Shown here: positions 10,271 to 23,040 of the stretch, piece by piece
Numbering within the stretch: position 1 is the first letter of the stretch
How the letters are laid out: every line of letters begins with the position of its first letter
Program-made: the position numbers and the translations under genes
Origin: Trichopria drosophilae
Taxonomy: Eukaryota; Arthropoda; Insecta; Hymenoptera; Diapriidae
Direction of reading: 5' to 3'
DNA: 64,000 nucleotides
Assembly: GCA_030407085.1 (NCBI GenBank)
Contig: CM059582.1
Coordinates: forward strand, 140,013,501-140,077,500
The notes under the pieces: model-generated
Databases searched by the model: none
The model's input: only the letters and a program-made list of their open reading frames with translations
What the model was told of the DNA's origin: nothing

Positions 10271-13200
10271 TGATAGTGTAACTGATAGTTGGGTTGGATG
10301 AGCAGAATAATTGAAATTTATTTATACCGGGGGTAAACTAATATAGATTTATTTCATACGGTGATAATCCGCGGAATACAAACTTGACGGCGCGACACGA
10401 TGACCAGGCGCAACGTTTCGCGGGTTCCAAGTCTCTCGACGGCGAAACTACTTTTTAAACGACCCTGGGGGTCTGCGGGGTACTTGCAAAAACGAGGCCT
10501 ACTTACAGGCGATGATGGACGGTTTCTCCTTTCCTCCTTGGGTTCCGGGGATCTACACGGCGAGGAGGACACCAAAGCTGCGATGACGATTCCAAAACGG
10601 CGACGAACTTTCCAAAAACGGCGATGAGCTGTTTTTCTCGGTGGTCGAGACTTTTCCGTTAGCACGGGGCGCGAACAAGCGAACTCTCCTCGTGAGAGAC
10701 TATACGAGACTGTCCTCCTCTTCTCGTGCGCGGCGGTGCGCCATCGAGCCGGCGCATGTGCGCTCGAGCGATTCGCGCGAGAGAGGGGTGCGTCATCAGG
10801 CTCCTGCGTGGGGACGTACTCGTCGGGGTGATGACGAGCACCGTCCTCAGGGTCTTCGTGGTGGGAGGGAACGACACGGAGCGCTGAAAAGTGCTTCGTG
10901 CGTCCCCGACTCGTCTCGGGCTCGATGTCGCCGATGTGAGAGCGAGCGAGAGGGAGAGAGGTCGGCGGCAGTGGCCGAGGCCCGTTCCTCGGGAACTCTG
11001 GAGGTGCACTGCGGCACGACAAGTGGGGGTAACCGGGTGGAGGCGCGCACCGGTACAATCCAACCCTCCTCCGGGAGGGGCGGAACTGGATGGCGGGATT
11101 ACGCCCGACCACAACAGATGGCGCGGGGTTCGGCAAGAGTGCCGATCTGTGACGGGTTTCGTGACAAACCCCCGGGCCTTGGGTAATGCATGTCAAACAT
11201 TCACGCGCAAGGTTCTGGGGTGGGAACACTCGTTCAGTATTTGGGGGATCTATCACTGTTCTTGCACTAATCACTTCCCGGTATCACTCGCGGGCGCCCG
11301 GTCATTCCGGTCTTATACTGAAACACCCTAGACTCCACCGCACAGAGTCTATCACGCACGCTCATCACTCATCGCAAACCTTCATACATATCGCTAATCG
11401 CAAGGCATCTATCGCTGGCCGTTAATCGCAGATACATGTGAAAGCGCAAGATTCTCGGACGCACAATTCAAAAAGAAAATGCAATGCGAAGTATCGCTTA
11501 ACTCCATACCGCAAAAGGACTATCACACAAATACACAGCGGAAAAATACGGAATCGCAAAGTAGGTAGTACATCAAAATGTGACATGTTCAACGGGGTAC
11601 TTCCCTGTTCGCCCGGGATAGCAAAATCGCCATCTGGCTGATACATAGATACTTATAACCAGATCTTAATCTCTATCGCAAGGTTGGGGTTCGCGTCTTC
11701 TAGCTCCGTATCTCTTTAATCGTCCTATCATCTACGACGTAGCGGAAGGTAGAGAGAAGGATGGAGTGAAGAGGAATCAGAGTGACGAAAGAAGAGGGAA
11801 TTATCACGGTTACGCGATACAAATATCGAACTTGATGTGAGTTACCCGAAAACGATCGATCAGTGCTCACGGGAGGGGGGGGGGTATGGAGGTTGATATG
11901 GTATGTGGGCACTGTCACAATAATCTCGCGGTCTACGTGATTTATCGCTAGATTAAACGAGATGAACTGTTGCGCGATTTAGAGCGACTCGAATATAATT
12001 AAATAACTTGCGTGGATTAACGCGATTCAGACTTAATTTACGCATGTGCAGACCAAAATTGAATTTCTATTTAAGGGGTATGCCTCAACGCACTTAATTC
12101 TAGCTGCACAAATTGGTCGGTCAACGCGACTTCAGATTCTTAAATAGTTTGCGCGAGTTGGCGCGAACCAAACTGAAAATGTAAATAACTGTTACGAGCT
12201 ACCGTAACTGACATTAAATATGCGGTCTGGTGCGGACGGAACAGACTTTCCAGAACTCTATATGTGTTAACGCAATCTGAACTTCCAAATCAATGTGCGG
12301 AGGCCTGGGTGGAGGTATGTACACCATCGGGTGAGTCATACGCTGTCTCTTTGCAGATCGGCACAGCAGTGTAACGCAAAGGGCCAACCAAAAAAAAAAT
12401 ATAGCCTTATACAGGCAATGGTCTCATCGAAGCCATTAAGTCGCCAAGCGAGAGACTATAGTTCCGGTAGGTAAACTCAATATAAAACCGATTCAGTACA
12501 AGTGATCCGACGTAAAGTTAGTCGCGAAATGTCTCGACATGTGTTTGCCGATGGTAACAATACTTCGCAAAGGCCAACTTCATCGCAAGGGACAGGGATT
12601 CACGCACACGACACGGGCACGTCAATGATACCGGGGTGGGGAGGAGGAGGCATTACCCGCTACCGGGCCGGGTACATCCGGTCTATGGGGTTAACGTCCC
12701 CCTTCGTCGCGAGACCTCCTTCCCCCCAGTATACGCTAAGAACAGCGATGTGCCGGGTGACCTCGCTGGCCACAATTCCAGCAACGGCGCTCGGCGGGGG
12801 TTACGCGTAACGGTCCCGGGCCGGCCTCGGCCAGGGTACGTCCCCCGAGAGCCGCTACTGGAATTAGCGGTGCCATGAGGGGGAGCGGTAGGGCCATCAG
12901 GGGGGCGATAGCGTCACTGTGGCGGCCCTCCCGGGGGGACTGATATCACGCGGATCAGTACTGCCCGGTCGGGGGTGATATGTTGCTCATCAACGGGGAG
13001 GCCGGACGCGGAGGCTGGCTGACCCCGTGGTGAGGAGGGGGGGGGGCGGTGCGCTAACTCATGGAGTGGCCGGGTGCGGGTTCGAGTGGCGCCGGCCCGG
13101 CGGGGTTCCTCGAACACTGGACTCGCCGTGGTTGTCGGGCAGTTCTGTGGTGGTGAGGGGGGGGGGGGGGGGGGAGGGGCTCGGCCCTCACGAATTGGAG

Positions 13201-13879
13201 GGGGTATATTCGAAAGAATCCATTTTTTCGCGGTTATTATTACAACTCTTAACGTATTTAATGGAACCGTGTAAGCGTGACGGTAGGTAGTAGGGGTAGA
13301 TACCGGAATCTGATCGTTAATCACTACCGCCCTTCCTGAAACCAAAAAAAAAATCCTAAGAGATCGGACGCTTCTCAAGGTCGCGATGCAACTCAATGTT
13401 CTAAGTCGAGTTACACGATTCAATGATCGCGCAACCTGTAGTCCGATGCATGCAAAACGCAAAAAAAAAAGTGTATAAGCGGGAGACTCACGCGATGAAA
13501 ACCGTTCCAGAAGGGAATACCTTCTTTATTTAAGCTCGGATTGGGTGAACCCGGAAACTACGGTGTTCTCGACCCAATATTTTCTATTTGGAAAATCAAC
13601 TCAAAATTCAAAAACAAGGGAAATTCAAACCCCAAAACTTTAAACTCCGAATCGCGGGTGAAAGTTATCCGTTATAATTGGTAATGAAATGACGGGTGCA
13701 CTTTTGCAAACAAACAAACAAAAATTTTGAAATATATACTGCATGGGTGCGACTCGCGACGGGGAATTGAAAATTTTATTTCCTAATAAAAAAAATAAAA
13801 AAAAAAAAATATAAGAATCGCTGCACTGGTGCCTGGAACTTAAGGAAAATAACATTTCGATAACTTATGAGCACATATG

Positions 13880-13950
<71 letters not shown>

Positions 13951-14584
13951 CTTAACGCATAAGGTGCGTATTACTCTTCATTTCCTGGTTGGGGGGAGGA
14001 GGATCCTATACCTGGGAATTGCTAAAACCGTTGACTACTTTTCAATACAAAGAAAATTGCTTATTAAAATTGTTTTCAATTAAATTTTAGAAAAAATTGT
14101 TTATTTTCTTTTAATTAATTATCTGCACTTTGTTACTCCGTCATCACGGAAAACCAACTTCATAAAATTCATAAAAATTAAATTTCAATTCTCAAAGAAA
14201 AATTTACACGTGTGAATCAAATTCAAAATTTTCAGTTCTTATTAAAATTCGAAAATCTATTACCGTTATTTAACTGTTCAAATTAAACTCAATTAATACA
14301 TCGATTTTAAAACACACAACAACAACAACAACAACAAAAAACTGCAAATTTAAATAAAGATTAATTTTTATTTAAAGTAAATATTACAAGTAAATTTTTT
14401 TATATTTTCGCCAAAATTCCTATTTATTTTCCTGAAATTATCAAATTATTCAATTGAAGTATATCTAATTATAGGGACTTATCCAGGATGTGAATTTTTG
14501 TAACACACTAGAATTAAAATTAATTACGAATAGTTAACTAATTAAATATAAATATCAATATAATATAATATAAAATTAAATACG
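10271..14584. other. unassigned insertion into the satellite, GC-rich core
   Basis: Starts TGTAACTGATAGTTGGG a few bases after the satellite and runs to the BEL target site. The parts 10,350-11,330 and 12,600-13,200 are GC-rich with long open frames on both strands. Those frames are Arg/Pro/Ser-rich and mutually overlapping, which fits high GC rather than coding. A G-run lies near 13,157-13,176. I find no reverse transcriptase, transposase or RNA gene. It may be the long untranslated part or LTR of a non-autonomous retroelement. Stretches 11,650-12,500 and 13,300-14,584 hold no feature apart from simple repeats. Confidence 0.5.
13881..13946. repeat. compound CA/TA microsatellite
   Basis: About 19 CA units (13,881-13,918) pass directly into about 14 TA units. 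An ACA-type trinucleotide run (ACAACAACA...) lies further right near 14,312-14,336. Confidence 0.95.
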
Positions 14585-15078
14585 TGTTTCATTAAGCACG
14601 CTTAAAACTCAGTGACCTTCCTCTACGTAGAGGTCGCTCGCGTTCCAATGCGTTGCCGCTCTACGGCGGGCTTGTCGAAATTAAGAAAACGTCGCAGCGC
14701 AACTTCGGCGCCTTTCGGGTTGCTCCGCGAAACTCTGCCGCTCCCCACGCGTCCCTCTTTCCTCTGGCCGGCGCGACAACGGTGCGCGGCAGTTTCGATT
14801 CTTCTTCTATGGAAAACGCACGCGCTCCATTTCAAAAAAAGAACGACGCCGTCTCTCCATTTTGTAACGCGACCGAAAAGTAGCCGTGTTTTTCGTATTC
14901 CCGGGCGGAAACACCAGAAGTCACTGTTTTTTCTATTACCGAGCGAAACATCAATCAAAAACTGTACTTGTTTCGCTGAAAAGGAATAAATTCATTTTTA
15001 TCGGATATCCGTGTATGAAACCTCGATCCTGAACCATTCCTACGGGGCTGACGCCTCGTATCGTTCTAACGACAAACA
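14585..15078 (+). repeat. 5' LTR of the BEL/Pao element
   Basis: Begins TGTTTCATTAAGCACGC and ends TTCTAACGACAAACA. It contains a GC-rich first half and an AT-rich second half. Long open frames on both strands of the LTR are repeated in the other copy and are not genes. ATACG precedes it directly. Confidence 0.95.
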
Positions 15079-15083
15079 TTTCT

Positions 15084-15099
15084 TGGCGATCCTGCCAAG
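15084..15099 (+). promoter_or_regulatory. BEL primer-binding site candidate
   Basis: TGGCGATCCTGCCAAG starts 5 bases after the LTR end; its TGG start fits the CCA tail of a tRNA. The tRNA was not identified with confidence. Confidence 0.6.
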
Positions 15100-16064
15100 A
15101 TCCGAGGTGCAATTGGATTATAGTGAAAGGTGTAAAATAGTGACAGTGAATTTCAGTGCCGCTTCTTTTCGGCTTCACTCGAGTCCGCTCTTGCCATTTT
15201 CGAGCAAGCACGCGGTTTGGAGCTGCCAACGGTGTCGCTCATTTTCGGAATTCGAATTCCCTCCGCTACGATTCATAGTCGTTAATTTTCTCGCTTTTCG
15301 GCGAGTAGAATTTACGCAATTTGAATTGCGTAAGTACGCCGTTTCGGTACAACGTACCATTTCTTCCGAATTTCAACCGCAACGTCGAAATCTCCGGACA
15401 CATTCCTTTTGCTAGCAACGCCGTGATCGGCATCTCCGAAGCATTTAGAAGCCATTGCGGCTTGCAAATTCATTACGGCTGCTAAAGCCACGTGTCTTGC
15501 CATTTTCCGGCAAAGCAATCCACGCGGCGGCCATTTTAGATCATAGCGTCTTTTTGGTTTGGGACGCCACGACCATCGACATTAGTCCGCGCATCAAGTC
15601 GCGCATCAGCCATTTTGATACGCGCCTCTCGCTTCGTGACGTCACATCTCCGACGCGGTCAACTCGAGCTTGTACATTTGGCAACGCTCGGCTTCGTTCA
15701 GCAGGTGCACCAACCGCGGTAAAGTGCCGCCGTCATCGCTTTCGTGCTCTCTCTCTACTTCTTGGTGATTCGCTTGGTGATTTGCTCTCTTCACAGTTCG
15801 TCGTCGTCTATGGTCGCTGCCACCATTGTTTGACTCCGATTAATCTCCACACGCAGTCGTGGAATCGGAACGTCATAGTTGAAAATATTGATGCCATTGT
15901 CGCAATTATTGGCATCCTCGAAACAAATTCGAGCACAACGTCAAATTAGCACACGACGGTTATCTGCACCAGTGAGAGAGCAATCGGTGCAATTTAGTGA
16001 ATCATTGTTGAATGACACTTTTGATTTCCCAGAATTTTCTCAAATAAATTCTACCATTGAGACA
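15100..16064 (+). other. leader between BEL PBS and gag
   Basis: About 960 bases of moderate GC content with several short frames but no recognisable domain. Repeated GCCATTTT-type motifs occur. I treat it as untranslated leader; a short upstream frame cannot be excluded. Confidence 0.5.
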
Positions 16065-16513
16065 ATGGCTACAGCTGAGTCGTGCATTTCGCTCATCGGA
16101 CAATTCGAGCAAAAGTTTTTCGCCATCAGACAGGCTTTCAATGCAGCCATGTTACCAGTGAACAACACTCATGGACGTCTCAAGGTGCGTTTAGACAACG
16201 TGAAAGAACTTTGGGCCGAATGCTGTTCTCTTGATCAACGCATTCACCACGTTGCCACCGACGAGGACGTTGCCGATCCATACTTCGACAACGGGTTCAC
16301 TGGACATCAGCAGGAATATTTCGACATGGTAGGTGATCTTGAAGATGCCCTTCAACGTCACTCATCATCAATGACACACAATCTGCTCAATTCTACGATG
16401 GTTCCAGAGGCGCAGCTTCGACATCTTCATCGCACGGTTTTACCTAAAATTTCTATACCAAAATTGGACATTTTGATAATTGGAAGCTATTTTGTGATTA
16501 TTTTACTTCGTTA
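16065..16513 (+). pseudogene. gag: BEL gag, N-terminal part with a frameshift at its end
   Basis: The ATG at 16,065 (after GACA) starts a helical Gag N-terminal region; upstream in-frame sequence to 15,879 lacks family character. The frame keeps the conserved BEL sequence LPKISIPK and then runs into nonsense near 16,470. The expected continuation (a DLQKFHYLKASL segment) is found in the overlapping frame that begins at 16,514. A single small indel therefore separates the two halves. Gag would build the particle. Confidence 0.75.
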
Positions 16514-19500
16514 GTGATAAATGATGACGCTCTCGACGATTTGCAAAAATTTCATTATTTGAAGGCTTCACTGGCTCCCGAGCCGGCTGCCTTAATAAAT
16601 CACATCGCGGTGACGCAAACTGCTTTCAATGAAGCATGGCAAGTCCTCGAGACGCGTTACTCTTGTAGATTATCCATAGTTAATGCTCATTTTGATAATA
16701 TCTTTTCAATAGGTTCGTTGCAAAGGGAAACTGCTGCTGGTTTACTCCTGTTGCATGACCGATCTGTTGAGGCTTTGGCTGCCTTAAAAACTTTAAATTT
16801 CCCAGTTGACGACTGGAGCGCAATACTCGTGTACATTCTGGTGCAAAAGCTGGACTCTGTCTCTCGCAAGGCATGGGAACTCACTCTCTCTTCGGAGTCT
16901 GAGTATCCATCCTTTGATCAATTAAAAAAATTTTTGCTTAACAGAGCCCGAGCTATCGGATCGTCTCGTGATGAATCTGTTCGAAAATCAGCACCTAGTT
17001 TACCTTCGTCTTCATCCAAGCCAAAGTCTCACGTTCAGAGCCTCACTGTTGCAACGAACTTACGACCATGTTGCGTGTGTAAAGGCAATCATGTTTTGCG
17101 TGTATGTTCTCAATTTCGCTCAATGACTATACCAGAACGTTTTGACTTAATTAAGCGTAATAAACTGTATATAAACTGTCTGGCAAATCATTCAGTTTCA
17201 ATGTGCAAAAGTCAATTTTCGTGTCAAAAATGTCAAAAATGTCACCACACGATGCTGCACCGACCGCCTAGTGTCGCTGTTCAGTCTCCTTCTGAGATTG
17301 ACAGCACTTCTCGCGATCTTTCCGATAATTCAAATAGTACGGAAAATATCGTACAAACCCATCTCGCGTCGGATTCTCAGAATATTCGTCCGAATATACT
17401 CCTTTCCACTGCCACGGTTATAGCACGTGTCCCAAACGGTCGCTCTGTCAAATTGAGAGCTCTCATTGATCCGGGGTCCACGGCGACCTTGGTATCAGAA
17501 AAGGTCGTAAACGCACTACGGCCGCCTCTAGTTCGCATCAACACGCAAGTTTCTGGGGTTGGCAGCGCCTCCGCCGGAATTGCTCGCTACGCGGCCAAAT
17601 TGTTAATTACTCCGATTTTCGATTCTTCACCTTTGCTCGACATTCAAGCGACTGTGTTGAAGACTCTTACGTCATATGTACCTCGTGCCCAAGGTACCTC
17701 TTCGCAATGGGCTCATGTACGGAATCTTAAATTAGCGGACGAAAATCCCATTGGTACTACCACTATAGATTTGATTCTCGGTGCTGACCTCTACGGGTCG
17801 ATTATTTTAGATGGACTAATAAAAGGCCCCTCTAACCTTCCGATAGCACAGAATTCTATCTTCGGTTGGCTCCTGTCAGGTCCTGCTATGGCCACCGACT
17901 CAGGATGCACCGAACGTATCAGTGTCCACACTTGCACTGATGAACCACTATCAGCGCTACTTACTCGGTTTTGGGAAACCGAAGAAATCCCAGTCATTAA
18001 ACCAATTTCAAGCGACGATATGCGCTGTGAATCGCATTTCACGATCACCCATTCACGGCTACCTTCAGGTCGGTATGTCGTACGTCTTCCGTCCCGCGAG
18101 GAACCCTATACGAAGTTCATGCACGATTACGAGAATCAGGATCACACGAGTCTCGTGCAATTTCCGACGAACAATGCACGACACTATTACATGCCGCATC
18201 ACGGTATTCGAAAGGAGTCCAGTGCCACAACTCCACTGCGGGTTGTATTCAATGCTTCTAGCAGGTCATCGGCTCCCTCGCTTAATGATTGCTCACTAAC
18301 GGGTTCAAAGCTACAGTCCGAAATTACCGCGGTTCTCTTACAATGGCGCCTATCCCGATATGTCTACAATGCCGATATCGCCAAAATGTATCGGCAAATT
18401 TTGGTAGACCCTCGTGACCGCGATTTCCAGCGTATCATTTGGCGGTCTTCAACCGATCAAGATATACCGCATTATAGATTGAACACGGTGACTTTCGGTG
18501 TGACGACCGCTCCATATCTTGCCATGCGAGTTCTGCGTCAATTAGTCGATGACGACGGTGACCATTATCCACTTGCCCGTGAAAGTCTCAAAACGGAGCT
18601 TTACGTAGACGACTGTCTATTTGGCGCTGATTCCATTCCAGCCGCTCTACAACTCCGTTCTGAAGTTGAATCATTACTGCACGGCGGTGGATTCACTTTA
18701 CGCAAGTGGTCCAGCAATGCTCCCGAACTGCTTTCGGATATTGATTCGGCAAACCACGGACTCGCCTGGGACCCACTTAGTGGTCCAGAAGATAGTATTA
18801 AAATTCTAGGACTTTTCTGGAATCCTGGATTAGATTCCTTCCAATTCAAAGTGTCCCTTCCGACTCTGACTATATTTACAAAACGAACACTCTTATCACA
18901 GGTCGCTCATCTCTATGACACTTTGGGATGGGTATTCCCTGTTGTCATTACGGCAAAAATCATTCTCCAAAGCCTTTGGTTGCTAAAACTAGACTGGGAT
19001 ACTCCGCTGCCCGACTCAATCGTCGAACAATGGAAAACATTCGCAAACGAGCTTCCGCTCCTACAAAGTTTGGCCTTTCCACGCTGAATTGGATCGGGAA
19101 ACGGTACCGTTGACTGCGAACTGCACGGCTTTGCTGATGCGTCTCGTCTCGCTTACGCAGCCGTTATCTACTCCAAGGTCATTCTCACAAATGGTGATGT
19201 GATTATATCACTACTCTACAGCAAGACGCGAGTGGCACCAATTAAACAATTGTGTATTCCCCGTTTGGAACTCAACGCCGCAGTCTTGCTCGCGAGGTCA
19301 ATGCATTTTCTGGCTTCCCTCTCTCCATTTTCAACGTTTCGGCAGCATTGTTGGACTGATGCCACCATTGTCCTTACCTGGATTTCAGAACAACCTGTGC
19401 GATGGAAGACGTTCGTTGCAAATAGGGTTTCTGAAATTCAAACTGCGATTCCCGAAGCTCAATAGCGTCACGTGCGGGCGCACGACAATCCAGCCGATCT

Positions 19501-21166
19501 AGCCTCTCGCGGAATACCAGCGGGAGAATTTATAAACTCTCCCATATGGCTCCAGGGTCCTGATTGGCTACGTCTCTCCAATACACATTGGCCTAAGTCT
19601 TTCATGCCATATGCGGTCGACAGTTCCACCCTTGAACAACGTGATCACATCCATGTCACGTCCGCCGCTGATTCTGACCTTATGAACGATTTATCTACAC
19701 GACACTCCGACTGGTATCGTTTAGTACGAGTCACGGCATTTATTTTGTCATGGAAACGACGAATCCAACCCTCAAATACAACAGATCCTCCCCTCACGCA
19801 ATCAGCGGAGTTTCTGTGGTTTAAGTGGCTGCAGGCACAGCTGTTCCCTGAGGACCTCAAAGAGATGCAGTCCACCTCCCATGTGACTACACATAGCACG
19901 ATATAAACGTTGAATCCATTCCTTGACAAATATGGGATAATGCGAGTCGGAGGACGCCTCAAAAACGTAGCTCTCAGCTTTGAAGCGTCACATCCCGTTA
20001 TTCTTAAAGCACACCCCTTGGTACGTCTCATGATACGCACTGTACATCAACGTTGTCACCACGGAGGTGTCGGGTTGACGCTTCAAACATTGCGTAACTC
20101 TGTTTGGGTCTTACAAGCACGCAAGCTCATTCGGCCTGAAATATTCCACTGCGTGGTATGCACTCGCCTGAAAGCCGCAACTGCTTCTCAATTGATGGGC
20201 AGTCTCCCATCCCCGCAAGTCTTACGACCTGAAAGACCATTTCTGCACTGTGGCGTGGACTATGCCGGTCCCGTTCAGGTACGTATCTCCGGTGGTCGAG
20301 GTCATAATAGTCGCCCAGCATTCATCGCACTTTTTATTTGTTTTGCGGTTAAGGCCATACACCTGGAGCTCGTTTCTGACTATTCGTCCAAGACGTTCCT
20401 TGCGTCATTCAAACGATTCACTAGTTGCCGAGGTCTTCCGACCGATATGTACAGTGACTGTGGCAAGACGTCCTGTGGAGCTGACAACGAGCTCCAACGG
20501 TCCTTTAACGAAGCCCGCAAGAGCACATCCTTCCAGGCGTTACTGACGAAAGATAAAATTACGTGGCATTTCTTGCCACCAGCCGCTCATCACTTCGGAG
20601 GCCTATGGGAGGCCGGCGTGAAGCGAGCGAAGTACCACCTCAAACGTGTCCTTGGTGCTCATACACAAACCTTTGAGGAATTAAGTACTTTGCTTTGCGA
20701 AATCGAATCATGCCTGAACTCTCGACCTTTACTGCCTCTTTCGGATAGCCCTGACAGTTTGGAAGTATTGACTCCCGGGCATTTTCTTATAGGCTCCTCG
20801 CTCTCTTCTATGCCAAGCCCTTCGTACCTTGATATAAATGCAAATCGGCTAAAAAGATGGCAGTTATACCGGCAATTGCTCGAGAAATTCTGGGCTACCT
20901 GGTCCGGCGACTATTTGCGGTCGCTGCAGCATCGTTCCAAGTGGCAATTCCCACAAGAAAATGTAAGCGTCGGGCAACTAGTGCTAATGCACATGCCATC
21001 CGTGCCACCCACTAAGTGGCCCCTAGCACGTATAGTTAAGTGTACTCGCGGTGACGACGGGCTCGTACGAGTCGTCACCGTCCGCACGGCGACTTCCGAA
21101 TTTGTAAGACCTATCACTAAAATTGTTTTGCTTCCTGTACGTACCGAAGATTCATGTGAACGTTAG
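16514..21166 (+). pseudogene. pol: BEL gag-pol polyprotein: zinc knuckle, protease, RT, RNase H, integrase
   Basis: One reading frame runs throughout and is interrupted only by TGA (19,085-19,087), TAG (19,463-19,465) and TAA (19,904-19,906). In order: the rest of Gag; a Cys-rich knuckle region (CCVCKGNHVLRVC near residue 186); protease with DPGS in place of the usual D-T/S-G (about residue 317); RT with the YVDD catalytic motif near residue 695; RNase H (HGFADAS, then a WTDATIVLTW segment); integrase zinc region (HQRCHHGG ... CVVC) and core (HCGVDYAGP, SDCGKT, HHFGGLWEAG). Each nonsense codon sits between otherwise normal family sequence. Active if repaired by nature is irrelevant here; as it stands the polyprotein is cut into four. 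Confidence 0.9.
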
Positions 21167-21195
21167 TTGTAAGTTTTGCGAACCCTCGGGGGTCG

Positions 21196-21209
21196 CAAGG
21201 GGGGCGGAA
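21196..21209 (+). promoter_or_regulatory. polypurine tract of the BEL element
   Basis: GCAAGGGGGGCGGAA, almost all purine, lies directly before the 3' LTR. This is the expected plus-strand primer position. Confidence 0.8.
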
Positions 21210-21703
21210 TGTTTCATTAAGCACGCTTAAAACTCAGTGACCTTCCTCTACGTAGAGGTCGCTCGCATTCCAATGCGTTGCCGCTCTACGGCGGGCTTGT
21301 CGAAATTGAGAAAACGTCGCAGCGCAACTTCGGCGCCTTTCGGGTTGCTCCGTGAAACTCCGCCGCTCCCCTCGCGTCTCTCTTCTCTCTGGCCGGCGCG
21401 ACAACGCCGCGCGGCAGTTCCGATTCTGCTTCTATGGAAAACGCACGCGCTCCGTTTCAAAAAAAGAACGACGACGTCTCTCCATTTTGTAACGCGACCG
21501 AAAAGTAGCCGTGTTTTTCGTATTCCCGGGCGGAAACACCAGAAGTCACTGTTTTTTCTATTACCGAGCGAAACATCAATCAAAAACTGTACTTTTTTCG
21601 CTGAAAAGGAATAAATTCATTTTTATCGGATATCCGTGTGTGAAACCTCGATCCTGCACCATTCCTACGGGGCTGACGCCTCGTATCGTTCTAACGACAA
21701 ACA
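21210..21703 (+). repeat. 3' LTR of the BEL/Pao element
   Basis: Same length (494 bp) and same ends as the 5' LTR; about 17 substitutions by eye and no obvious indel. Followed by ATACG. Confidence 0.95.
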
Positions 21704-21925
21704 ATACGCATAGTTCGAAAACTTATCTATTCAAAGGAAACGAAACAGAAATTGAAAGTTTTTGTTACAGGGCTGTAACCATTCTTTTAAATGGGTAGTC
21801 GCGACGGAATATATGTTCGTTAATTTTTTTGAACTTTATTTTTTTTTTCTAACGGCTCGGGACGGCAGGAGGGGTGTTTACCAACACCTCGATATTACCG
21901 GACCAACTTATTTACTTGCAACTTG
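21704..21925. other. right remainder of the satellite-inserted DNA
   Basis: These 220 bases lie between the BEL target duplication and the resumed satellite. They hold a T-run and a GC-rich patch near 21,850-21,885, with no gene. With 10,271-14,584 they make up the DNA that BEL entered. No terminal match to the left end of that DNA was found. Confidence 0.5.
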
Positions 21926-22900
21926 TTTTCGTATTTGGTTTCAATACGACATTCCCCCAATTAATAATATAATTTCTGAAGTGTTAGCAAAAGATTGAAT
22001 TTATAAATAATGTCCGGCACAAGTTATGCGCCTTTTATACAACTCGTTATAAATAATGATAATTTAAGCAATGATGCCAGTCGCGAATTGTTTCGAAAAG
22101 ACATTCCTCTTATTTCTAATAACATTTCTGAATGGTTTGCATAATTTTAAAGTTAAAAAGTAATTCCTGAACAAGTTATACTTCTTTTATAGAAATTGTT
22201 GTAAACTACGATAATTTAAACAATAATTCCAGTCGCGAATGGTTTCAGTACGATATTCCCCCTATTTATAATACGATTTCTGAAGTGTTTGCAAAACTTT
22301 AAATTTATAAATAATTTCCTTCACAAGTTATTCGAATTTTGCCGAAATCGTAATAAATAATGATACTTTAAACAACGATTGCTGTCCCGAATTGTTTTAA
22401 AACGATATTTTCCGTATTTATAATACCATTTCTTAAGTGTTTGTAAATTTTGACGTTATAAACAATTTCCTGCATTAGTTATACGCCTTTTATAGAAATC
22501 GTTATAAACAATCGTAATTTAAACAATGATTGCAGTCGCGAATTGTTTCAAAACGAGATTGTCCTCATATCAAACAGTAATTCTGAAGGTTTTCCAATAT
22601 TTTAATGTTATAAACAATTTTACGGATTTTACGGAAAGCGTTGTAAACAATGATTCCAGTTGCGAATTGTTTCAAAACAATATTTTCCGTATATATAATA
22701 CCATTTCTGAAGTGATTGCCAAATTTTAACGTTATAAACAATTGCCGCCCAAGATATGCACCTTTTACAGAAATCGTAATAAACTATGATAATATAAACC
22801 ATGATTCCAATAGCTTATTGTTTAAAACGATATTTCCCTTATTTCTAATACCATTTCTGAAGTGTTTGCGAAACTTTAAATTCATAAATAATTTCCTGAG
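21926..22900. repeat. 152-bp AT-rich satellite array, block 2
   Basis: Continues the monomer exactly where block 1 stopped (GTTTCAATACGAC after GAATTG). The landmark recurs near 22,075, 22,227, 22,379, 22,529, 22,654 and 22,804. It decays into unique sequence by about 22,900. Confidence 0.85.
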
Positions 22901-23040
22901 TAGTACTGTCACCATGAATAGACGTCCCTCCATGATGATAGATACAGATATTTTAATAGCGACCTTAAACGCCATTTAATTGCGGCGAAGTACGACGTAT
23001 ATATATAAGGAAAAGGTGCGATGACAAATTTTTAAGACAA

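Larger units (their letters stand above)
14585..21703 (+). mobile_element. BEL/Pao LTR retrotransposon, complete boundaries
   Basis: Two 494-bp direct LTRs (14,585-15,078 and 21,210-21,703) bound gag and pol, and the whole is flanked by the 5-bp duplication ATACG (14,580-14,584 and 21,704-21,708). BEL/Pao membership follows from the RT-RNase H-integrase sequence, e.g. TELYVDDCLFGAD in RT and HHFGGLWEAGVK in integrase. By eye the LTRs differ at about 17 sites (roughly 3%). It carries one gag frameshift and three pol nonsense codons, so it is probably inactive but not ancient. Confidence 0.95.

Noticed and set aside
10354..11331. Long overlapping open frames on both strands (up to 306 codons)
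   Set aside because: GC-rich DNA with Arg/Pro/Ser-rich, mutually overlapping products and no conserved motif; open by composition.
14612..14989. A 125-codon plus frame and a 111-codon minus frame
   Set aside because: Both lie inside the BEL LTR and recur in the other LTR with changes; not genes.
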